Assembly (NCBI RefSeq): GCF_938010505.1
Contig: NZ_CALLVP010000077.1
Location: 1-5,943 of the forward strand
Length of the DNA: 5,943 bases
Direction: 5' to 3'
Source: an uncultured Veillonella sp.
GTDB taxonomy: Bacteria; Bacillota; Negativicutes; Veillonellales; Veillonellaceae
Numbering within the stretch: the first letter of the stretch is position 1; each line of letters opens with the position of its first letter. A program made the translations under genes and the position numbers. This document shows positions 1 through 5,125 of the stretch, one piece after another. The notes under the pieces are model-generated. The model was not told where the DNA came from, ran no database searches, and saw only the letters and a program-made list of their open reading frames with translations.

Positions 1-197
1 ACATGAGATTAGAAAATTGATTTAATTTTGTCGCATTACTTATTGCAATTCAAGACATAAAGAAGCTACCCTCAAGGACCTTTAATAGTAGTAACTAGTA
101 AATGGACAATAAGTGTAGCTATTTTAATACAATAAACTTATTAAAGAAATACAGCCCTCTATACTTTATATTTCTACCTTAAGATATACCTCATAAT
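1..197. other. AT-rich region downstream of bioA, no gene seen
   Basis: This stretch follows the bioA stop codon on the minus strand. I see no reading frame with a ribosome binding site and recognisable protein content. The only pairing found is AT-only, for example AATAAGT (about 110-116) against ACTTATT further right, with no GC-rich stem or U-tract. No credible rho-independent terminator for bioA is therefore visible, and transcription may continue leftward beyond the window. Confidence 0.5.
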
Positions 198-1586
198 CTA
201 TAAAATAATTGGACGCATATCTTCAAGGAGGCCTTCTTCTTCTGTAGCTCGTTGAATACTTTCACCAACAATGCGAACCATATCCTCTAATTGCTCCACA
301 GTGGACGCCAATGGAGGCATGAGAATAACCACGTCACCGATAGGACGACAGATAAGCCCTTGATTGCGGGCAAGGATTGCCACCTTAGCGCCTACCGCAT
401 CATTCGGACGATACGCTTCATGAGTAGCCACGTCTTTTTCAAGTTCAATACCTACGATGAGACCCCGTTGACGAACCTCTTTAACATGTTTCAAGGACTT
501 AATAGGTTCTAGAGCCTTTGTGAAAGCTTCCACTTTCGCAGGCAATTGATCAATGACCTTCTCATTGCGGAATACTTTCAAGGAAGCCAAAGCAACGGCA
601 CAGGCCAAGGCATTACCCGTGTAGGAGTGACCATGATAGAAGGTTTTCTTTTCTTCAAAGGTGCCAAGGAATGCGTCGAATACGCGTTTTGTAGTTAAAG
701 TCGCCGCCAACGGCATGTAACCGCCAGTAATCCCTTTAGACAAGGTCATGAAGTCCGGAGATACACCTTCATGTTCGCAAGCAAAGAATTTACCAGTACG
801 ACCAAAGCCTGTAGCCACTTCATCAACGATAAGGAATACGTCGTGCTCTTCTGTTAACTCACGAACTCGTTTCAAATAACCATGAGGCATTACGAGCATG
901 CCTGCCGCTGCTTGTACGAGTGGTTCCATAACGAGAGCCGTAATTTCATCGCCTTCTTCGTTAAGGATGCGTTCCAATTCAGCCAAAGACTCTTCAAAGG
1001 CTTTATCCCGATCTGCTAAATCGGCGTACACCCCTGGACTTGGCAACGTTAATGGTTTAAATAATAGATTATGGAATACTTGGTGGAACAACTGAATACC
1101 ACCTACGGATACAGTACCTAATGTATCCCCATGATAGCCAGCATTGAGAGCGATAAACTTGGTTTTCTTAGTTTGCCCCACTTGCTGACGGTATTGGTAC
1201 GCCATTTTAATCGCCACTTCGATAGCCGTGCTGCCATCATCAGATAAGAATACTTTATCTAAGCCTTCAGGAGCAAGCTCTACTAACTCTTTGCACAATT
1301 GTGCGGACGGTGGACTTACAAGACCTAATAATGTGCTATGCGCGATTTTATCGATTTGATTTTTCAACGCTTGATTCAATACAGGATGGTTATGACCGTG
1401 AATATTAACCCACAAGGAGGATACGCCATCATAATACTTTTTACCCTGCTCATCGATGAGGTATACCCCCTCACCGCGCTCGATTACTACTGGCTCTTGC
1501 GCTAGCCAATCTTGCATTTGTGTAAATGGATGCCATACAAACTCGTGGTCCCATTGTGCTGCTTGTGAAAGCTGTTTCTCTGCCAT
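198..1586 (-). CDS. bioA: Adenosylmethionine-8-amino-7-oxononanoate aminotransferase (BioA)
   Basis: This is a 462-residue class III PLP-dependent aminotransferase that converts 7-keto-8-aminopelargonate (KAPA) to 7,8-diaminopelargonate in cytosolic biotin synthesis. The family's usual amino donor is S-adenosylmethionine. Visible signatures are the N-terminal WHPFTQM (18-24), DDGSTAIEVA (116-125) for PLP phosphate, GYHGDTLG (150-157), the cofactor aspartate in IVDEVATGFGRTG (253-265), the predicted PLP lysine K284 in TLSKGITGGY, and RPIGDVVILMPP (414-425) with the substrate-carboxylate arginine R414. Length is slightly above the E. coli enzyme. The ATG start is supported by GAGGTGA (minus strand, 1591-1597). 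The active-site position that is Tyr in E. coli BioA (WHPYT) is Phe here (F21). Some relatives, such as Bacillus BioA, use lysine as donor, so the donor cannot be assigned from sequence alone. It lies downstream of bioD in the same direction across a 224-nt gap and is probably co-transcribed. Confidence 0.95.
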   Translation of the reverse strand: MAEKQLSQAAQWDHEFVWHPFTQMQDWLAQEPVVIERGEGVYLIDEQGKKYYDGVSSLWVNIHGHNHPVLNQALKNQIDKIAHSTLLGLVSPPSAQLCKELVELAPEGLDKVFLSDDGSTAIEVAIKMAYQYRQQVGQTKKTKFIALNAGYHGDTLGTVSVGGIQLFHQVFHNLLFKPLTLPSPGVYADLADRDKAFEESLAELERILNEEGDEITALVMEPLVQAAAGMLVMPHGYLKRVRELTEEHDVFLIVDEVATGFGRTGKFFACEHEGVSPDFMTLSKGITGGYMPLAATLTTKRVFDAFLGTFEEKKTFYHGHSYTGNALACAVALASLKVFRNEKVIDQLPAKVEAFTKALEPIKSLKHVKEVRQRGLIVGIELEKDVATHEAYRPNDAVGAKVAILARNQGLICRPIGDVVILMPPLASTVEQLEDMVRIVGESIQRATEEEGLLEDMRPIIL

Positions 1587-1810
1587 TTCGTCACCTCATA
1601 CTTACTAAGTTTTACAAACTATAACTCTCTATTAAATTAATTCTATTATTCTATTATTCTATTATTCTATTTTACATTCACCTATCTTATATCATTGTGC
1701 ATATCGCTCTATTACTATTTATGACTGTCTATCACTAACTATAACCATATCTAATCATAAATGGTGCTATATCCCTATCTATGACGTTATCTAAACAATG
1801 CTTAGCTTTA
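1587..1810. other. Long AT-rich bioD-bioA spacer
   Basis: These 224 nt separate the bioD stop from the bioA start, long for two co-directional genes of one pathway. The spacer is low-complexity and rich in CTAT/TAT steps (ATAG/GATA-like on the coding minus strand), and it contains an octamer tandem repeat. The only pairing noted, ACCAT...ATGGT around 1743-1764, is too weak for a terminator. No paired BirA half-sites were found upstream of bioA. I see no coding frame with a ribosome binding site. Read-through from bioD is the simplest expectation. Confidence 0.5.
1641..1672. repeat. Octamer tandem repeat (TTCTATTA)
   Basis: Four consecutive copies of an 8-bp unit are read directly: TTCTATTA at 1641-1648, 1649-1656 and 1657-1664, and TTCTATTT at 1665-1672. 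The tract sits 55-86 nt upstream of the bioA start codon on the opposite strand sense. Short perfect repeats like this can change copy number by slipped-strand mispairing. Here that would alter spacer or leader length, not a reading frame. Confidence 0.9.
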
Positions 1811-2563
1811 TCAAATGCCTAAAACTGTATTCCATAATTCCTTGGAATCAATAAAGGAGCGAGCCCAACCAAGTTGAACCTTATGAATATCCGGTCCTTC
1901 ATATGGCGGCACAACTGCTACTACAGGAATACCTGTGTAACGCTCCATATCTGCCACATTTGTTTTTAACAAGAACAAATCTACAGCTGTCGTATCATTT
2001 ACGATAATAGCTTTCACCTCGATACCATGCAATTTAGCATATTCGCAAGTCAAAACAGCACGATTAATAGATCCGAGACGACCATCTGCTACAACAATAG
2101 CGGGTAATTTGATATCTTTCATAAAATCCGTGAAAGTTTTATCTCCATAGAGAGGGGTGGTGATACCGCCAGCACCTTCTACAAAGGTTATATCATAGCG
2201 ATTTACTACATCTAAAGTATGTTCTACAAGACCATCATAATCAATCTCGATACCAGCCAATTCCGCTGCAAGGCGAGGAGAGAAATCACCAGCAATAGCA
2301 TAAGGATTCACTTCATGACGACGGGATTCAGGAATACCTGCCGAACGCATCAAATGCGTCGCATCTTTACTTTCAAGATTGATATTATAGTTGTCCTCAT
2401 CCATCGTTACACACTCAGGGAAAGGCACCGCACTAGAAGACACCGGTTTCACCATACCAACAGAAAAACCATCATCTACGGCCATAGCCCCTAATAGCCC
2501 AGTCACAAACGTCTTGCCTACATCTGTATCTGTACCAATTATAGAAATACCTAACTGCTTCAT
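1811..2563 (-). CDS. bioD: ATP-dependent dethiobiotin synthetase (BioD)
   Basis: This 250-residue P-loop enzyme closes the ureido ring, converting 7,8-diaminopelargonate, CO2 and ATP to dethiobiotin. That is the step directly after BioA. Visible motifs are the Walker A loop GTDTDVGKT (10-18, K17), the substrate/ATP lysine in VKPVSS (K39), VNPYAIAGDFSPRLAAEL (85-102), the conserved EGAGG (129-133) that closes on substrate and phosphate, VADGRLGSIN (158-167) and a C-terminal VVPPYEGPDI segment. Length is typical (E. coli BioD is about 225 residues). The ATG start is supported by GAGGAG on the minus strand (2570-2575), 6 nt from the start. It is the first gene of the leftward bio block, with bioA following. 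A BirA-like operator just upstream suggests biotin-dependent repression. Confidence 0.95.
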   Translation of the reverse strand: MKQLGISIIGTDTDVGKTFVTGLLGAMAVDDGFSVGMVKPVSSSAVPFPECVTMDEDNYNINLESKDATHLMRSAGIPESRRHEVNPYAIAGDFSPRLAAELAGIEIDYDGLVEHTLDVVNRYDITFVEGAGGITTPLYGDKTFTDFMKDIKLPAIVVADGRLGSINRAVLTCEYAKLHGIEVKAIIVNDTTAVDLFLLKTNVADMERYTGIPVVAVVPPYEGPDIHKVQLGWARSFIDSKELWNTVLGI

Positions 2564-2599
2564 ACAAGGCTCCTCTCAAGCGAATACTTACTGCCGAAT

Positions 2600-2631
2600 A
2601 GGTTAACTAATTTATGTGATTAAGTTTACAA
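2600..2631 (-). promoter_or_regulatory. Candidate BirA (biotin) operator upstream of bioD
   Basis: The plus strand reads AGGTTAACT (2600-2608), 14 nt, then AGTTTACAA (2623-2631). This resembles the known BirA operator form TTGTWAACC-N14-16-GGTTWACAA. By eye, 8 of 9 positions fit in one half-site and 6 of 9 in the other. It lies 37-68 nt upstream of the bioD start, where a repressor would overlap the promoter. I could not fix clear -35/-10 boxes. If it is real, biotinyl-AMP-bound BirA would repress bioD and probably bioA. birA itself is not in the window. Confidence 0.65.
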
Positions 2632-2660
2632 TCTAATTACAATATACAGCGAAAAGGAAT

Positions 2661-2888
2661 ATATAGTCAACCTATTATTGCGCTTAAGGTTTACCGTAAT
2701 AGGACTATATGGGGCCCTAACACATTAGTGGGAGCCAGGTTAAAAATCACAGAATCTAGCTCATCGCTCCAAAGCAAGCTAAGTCGCTCCTCACTAGGTT
2801 CTGTGATTTTTATAACTATACTTATGTAATAGTCCCATATAGTCCTAACATCAAGCTTACATGCGAGAATAATAGGTTGGCTATATGG
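2661..2888. repeat. Composite palindromic element (MITE-like or structured RNA locus)
   Basis: This is a nested inverted repeat with no coding content. The outer arms 2661-2679 and 2868-2886 match at 18 of 19 positions. The inner arms 2700-2713 and 2834-2847 match perfectly over 14 bp. The segments between outer and inner blocks are unrelated in sequence but equal in length (20 nt each), giving two 53-nt arms. A third, central palindrome (2741-2759 with 2794-2812) lies between the arms. Each arm is also palindromic: ATATAGTC (2661-2668) pairs with 2703-2710, and CCATATAG (2835-2842) pairs with 2881-2888. Terminal inverted repeats, short length and lack of a reading frame fit a miniature transposable or interspersed repeat, but no clear target-site duplication is visible. 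The alternative is a structured regulatory or RNA locus. Confidence 0.6.
2741..2812. terminator. Terminator-like central hairpin of the palindromic element
   Basis: AAAAATCACAGAA (2742-2754) is perfectly complementary to 2799-2811. The stem extends to about 19 bp (2741-2759 with 2794-2812) with one G-T pair. The A-run on one side and T-run on the other give it bidirectional-terminator character. The 34-nt loop contains TCGCTCC twice (2764-2770 and 2784-2790, 20 nt apart) and an alternative TAGCT/AGCTA pairing. It lies between two divergent gene starts, so it is not 3' of any recognised gene. It could block upstream read-through, or simply be part of the repeat. Confidence 0.5.
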
Positions 2889-3077
2889 AGAAAGAAAAAA
2901 AGTAAAATCTATTCATTGTATACACCTTATTCATCACAAAACAAGGTAAAATCACAACTTATAAATAATTATTATAAATTTAGTACTTCATTAAAAATCT
3001 ATATTTCTAATATAAATACCAAACTTATAATTTATATTCATTTCTTTTAGTCCATTATGCCTTTTAGAAGTACATTG

Positions 3078-3092
3078 AATATACTGTATATT
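3078..3092 (+). promoter_or_regulatory. Palindrome, possible operator (distal)
   Basis: AATATAC-T-GTATATT is a perfect 7-bp inverted repeat around one central base. It lies 119-133 nt upstream of the YeiH-type start and would fall in the spacer of a weak promoter candidate starting with TTGAAT at 3075. It shares ACTGTAT with the second palindrome, with the two copies exactly 100 nt apart. In DNA this AT-rich, chance occurrence is possible, and no regulator can be named. Confidence 0.3.
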
Positions 3093-3182
3093 TCTTACAT
3101 AAATAGTAGATTAAAAAACCTACTATATGGTACTATTAAAACTATAGAAAAGAAACGCCACATGATACCGCATATGACGTGA

Positions 3183-3196
3183 ACTGTATGTACAGT
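3183..3196 (+). promoter_or_regulatory. Palindrome, possible operator (proximal)
   Basis: ACTGTA-TG-TACAGT is a perfect 6-bp inverted repeat ending directly at the AAGGAGG ribosome binding site (3197-3203). A protein bound here would block transcript elongation or sit near the start. As RNA it could form only a very short hairpin (ACTG/CAGT). An imperfect inverted repeat, CGCCACATG against CATATGACG (about 3156-3179), lies just upstream. The function is inferred only from symmetry and position. Confidence 0.35.
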
Positions 3197-3210
3197 AAGG
3201 AGGTTTTATA

Positions 3211-4251
3211 ATGGGTATCAATCAAAAAACGTTGCCAGGCATTTTGCTCTGTGCCGTTCTCGCTATTCCTTGTTGGCTACTAGGACAGCATTTTCATCTA
3301 GTAGGTAGTCCAATCTTTGCTATTATTTTAGGTATAATTATCGGTTCTATCTTCACATCTTGGAAACGGGAGAAAACAGGTGCTGGCATTGGGTTTACAT
3401 CCAAAAAGATTTTACAATGGGCCGTTATTTTGTTGGGTTTTGGTCTTAATATTACACAGATTTTACATGTAGGTTGGATTTCTTTACCTGTCATCATTTC
3501 TACCATCGCTACATCGTTAATCGTGTCCTATGTTATTTTTCGTCTAACTCATATCGACTCTAACACTGCAGTCCTTATCGGCGTTGGTTCATCCATTTGT
3601 GGTGGTTCCGCTATTGCTGCGGCCGCTCCAGTTATCAAGGCAGAAGATCAAGACATCGCCCAAGCTATTTCCGTAGTATTCTTCTTCAACGTAGTAGCGG
3701 CCTTCGTATTCCCTCAATTTGGCGATGCTATCGGCCTCTCCAACATGGGCTTTGGTTTGTTCGCCGGTACTGCAGTTAACGATACGTCTTCTGTAACAGC
3801 AACTGCGGCTGTATGGGATAGTATGAAAGGCACTGGTACACAAGTACTAGAGTATGCAACAATCGTTAAGTTAACACGTACCCTTGCGATCATTCCTATT
3901 TGCTTAGGTCTTGCTAGTTATCTAATATACAAAGCAAAGCAAAATGCAGCTCAAACAGATGGAACTAGTGTTAGCGTTGCTAAAATCTTCCCTAAGTTCG
4001 TTTTATACTTTGTACTTTGTTCCCTTATCACAACAGCATTATCCTATGCTAATGTAGATATTCAATTCTTAAGTATCTTCAAAACCATTTCCAAGTACTT
4101 TATTACTATGGCCATGGTGGCGATTGGTCTAAATACTAATATTGTGAAATTATTAAAATCTGGTGGCTCAGCCCTTGCATTAGGTGCTTGTTGCTGGATC
4201 GCAATCTCCGCCGTAAGCCTCTTGGCACAACATATGATAGGTTTATGGTAA
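3211..4251 (+). CDS. YeiH/PSE-family (UPF0324) putative sulfate or sulfite exporter
   Basis: This is a 346-residue polytopic inner-membrane protein of the YeiH / putative sulfate exporter family (conserved hypothetical 698). About nine to eleven hydrophobic segments are visible, beginning at about 9-26, 33-50, 68-85, 91-111 and 119-142. Family motifs are LLGFGLNI (74-81), GSSICGGSAIAAAAPVI (126-142), VVFFFNVVAAFVFP (155-168), GTAVNDTSSVTAT (186-198), KLTRTLAIIP (220-229) and, in the second half, AIGLNTNI (304-311). The GLN-containing motif recurs in each half, hinting at pseudo-duplication. The ATG start follows a perfect AAGGAGG with a 7-nt spacer. Some family members are tied to sulfite or sulfonate metabolism, but the substrate here is unproven. 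In E. coli the relative yeiH sits beside the LysR gene yeiE; here a LysR gene lies two genes away and convergent. Confidence 0.88.
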   Translation: MGINQKTLPGILLCAVLAIPCWLLGQHFHLVGSPIFAIILGIIIGSIFTSWKREKTGAGIGFTSKKILQWAVILLGFGLNITQILHVGWISLPVIISTIATSLIVSYVIFRLTHIDSNTAVLIGVGSSICGGSAIAAAAPVIKAEDQDIAQAISVVFFFNVVAAFVFPQFGDAIGLSNMGFGLFAGTAVNDTSSVTATAAVWDSMKGTGTQVLEYATIVKLTRTLAIIPICLGLASYLIYKAKQNAAQTDGTSVSVAKIFPKFVLYFVLCSLITTALSYANVDIQFLSIFKTISKYFITMAMVAIGLNTNIVKLLKSGGSALALGACCWIAISAVSLLAQHMIGLW

Positions 4252-4255
4252 AAAA

Positions 4256-4284
4256 TATACATATATTGTATATTGTGCTATAAT
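4256..4284 (+). promoter_or_regulatory. Promoter candidate for the LysE-type gene
   Basis: TATACA (4256-4261, 4 of 6 to the -35 consensus), a 17-nt spacer, then a perfect TATAAT -10 (4279-4284) preceded by TGC, giving an extended -10. It begins 5 nt after the YeiH-type stop codon. Predicted initiation near 4291 would give a leader of about 96 nt to the exporter start at 4387, and that leader includes the hairpin at 4307-4330. The AT-rich context lowers certainty, but spacing and the -10 match are good. Confidence 0.55.
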
Positions 4285-4306
4285 TATAAATGAAAAGAAT
4301 AGGAAT

Positions 4307-4330
4307 AACCCCTCCAGTAATGGAGGGGTT
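4307..4330 (+). terminator. GC-rich hairpin: terminator or leader attenuator
   Basis: AACCCCTCC (4307-4315), loop AGTAAT, then GGAGGGGTT (4322-4330) form a perfect 9-bp stem followed by only a short T tract (TTTCG). It lies 56 nt after the YeiH-type stop and could end that transcript. It is also downstream of the predicted exporter promoter and would be transcribed in its leader, so it may reduce or control entry into the exporter gene. The weak T tract makes full termination uncertain. Confidence 0.65.
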
Positions 4331-4386
4331 TCGTGCTACTATTCACCTTATTAGTACTTTATCATACTATAGTCAGGAGGGTTAAT

Positions 4387-5001
4387 ATGTACTTCTTACA
4401 AGGACTTCTTGTCGGTCTCGCTACGTTTGCCCCTGTTGGCATGCAAAATCTATTTATTATTAATACGGCTTTAGTGCAACCCGTTCGTCGTATTATATTG
4501 ACACTAATCATCCTAGCGTTCTTTGACATGAGTTTAAGTGCTGCCGCCTTCTACGGCATAGGTACCATTCTTGAAATGTGGCCTCTTACCAAGCTTATAG
4601 TTCTCCTCTTTGGGGGACTCCTCATCGTATACATGGGCGTTAATATATTTAAAACCGAGCCAGACATACGCAATGTAAATACTCATATTCCAATCCGTAA
4701 AATCATCATGTCTGCCATTGCCGTATCATGGGGCAATCCTCAAGCCATTCTCGATGCAACCATGATGTTAGGTGCCTTTCAAGCCAATATTCCAAAAGAG
4801 GGTATCTACTACTTTTTTGCAGGTTTCTTAGCAATGACACCTATTTGGTTTGGTTCTCTAGCTACTACGATACATCTACTAGCTAAGAAAATAAAAATCA
4901 CCCATATGGCATGGATTAACCGTTTCTGTGGTTCGGTTCTCGTCATTTATGGTATTAAACTATTTATTGATGGTACTATGATGTTAAGGGACTTTTTATA
5001 A
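4387..5001 (+). CDS. LysE/ArgO-family amino acid exporter
   Basis: This 204-residue membrane protein of the LysE/ArgO transporter family probably exports a (basic) amino acid or a related metabolite. Visible signatures are the first segment ending in APVGMQNLFII (15-25, matching the family GxQN region), hydrophobic segments at about 1-27, 37-58, 67-88, 106-130, 141-163 and 180-196, and SWGNPQAILD (114-123), equivalent to the family's conserved W-NP-A-LD motif. Length is typical. I chose the ATG at 4387 because AGGAGG (4375-4380) lies 6 nt upstream. The frame also extends back to a GTG at 4333, adding 18 residues, but that codon has no ribosome binding site and abuts the hairpin. The gene is followed by a strong bidirectional terminator and appears to be a single-gene unit. 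The substrate cannot be told from sequence. Confidence 0.87.
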   Translation: MYFLQGLLVGLATFAPVGMQNLFIINTALVQPVRRIILTLIILAFFDMSLSAAAFYGIGTILEMWPLTKLIVLLFGGLLIVYMGVNIFKTEPDIRNVNTHIPIRKIIMSAIAVSWGNPQAILDATMMLGAFQANIPKEGIYYFFAGFLAMTPIWFGSLATTIHLLAKKIKITHMAWINRFCGSVLVIYGIKLFIDGTMMLRDFL

Positions 5002-5088
5002 GGATATAATCATTTACACCAGTAAAAATTTAAGACTCCTCCAATATCATATAAGGAAATATATAAATGGACGACATACACCAAATGT

Positions 5089-5124
5089 AAAAGCCGTTAG
5101 CAAATTTGCTAACGGCTTTTTATT
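5089..5124. terminator. Bidirectional rho-independent terminator
   Basis: AAAAGCCGTTAGC (5089-5101) pairs perfectly over 13 bp with GCTAACGGCTTTT (5108-5120) around the loop AAATTT, with T-rich sequence following on the plus strand. The A-run on the left serves as the T-run for leftward transcription. It lies 88 nt after the exporter stop and directly next to the LysR-type stop at 5126, so it ends both convergent transcripts. Confidence 0.92.
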
Positions 5125-5125
5125 A

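Larger units (their letters stand above)
2889..3196. other. AT-rich upstream region of the YeiH-type gene
   Basis: About 300 nt of very AT-rich sequence with no supported reading frame. It includes an AT-only palindromic patch (about 2959-2977) and a weak hairpin in which TAGTAG (about 3104-3109) pairs with CTACTA (about 3120-3125). A possible but weak promoter is TTGAAT (3075-3080) with TAAATA (3100-3105), at a wide 19-nt spacing. TATAGA (3143-3148) could be another -10, but no good -35 accompanies it. No promoter is called with confidence. The two palindromes listed separately are the most operator-like elements here. Confidence 0.4.

Noticed and set aside
1640..1672. CRISPR-like short array
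   Set aside because: The units are 8 bp, directly adjacent and without spacers; this is a simple tandem repeat.
2391..2606. Plus-strand open frames overlapping bioD (2219-2494, 2391-2606)
   Set aside because: They lie antisense to bioD, have no ribosome binding site and no recognisable protein features; they are shadows of the real coding frame.
3589..3843. Minus-strand and alternate-frame open frames inside the YeiH-type gene
   Set aside because: Compositional shadows of a conserved membrane protein gene, with low-complexity translations and no start signals.
4342..4370. Promoter-like TTCACC-N17-TACTAT upstream of the LysE-type gene
   Set aside because: Initiation would fall at about 4377, inside the AGGAGG ribosome binding site, leaving no usable leader.
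4333..4386. N-terminal extension of the LysE-type protein from a GTG at 4333
   Set aside because: No ribosome binding site precedes 4333, which is directly at the foot of a strong hairpin. The ATG at 4387 has AGGAGG at ideal spacing and begins at the family's normal N terminus.
5067..5090. Seven-codon frame after GGAAAT (MDDIHQM) just before the terminator hairpin, resembling a leader peptide
   Set aside because: No gene in the same direction follows the hairpin; the downstream gene is convergent. The frame is too short to support as coding.
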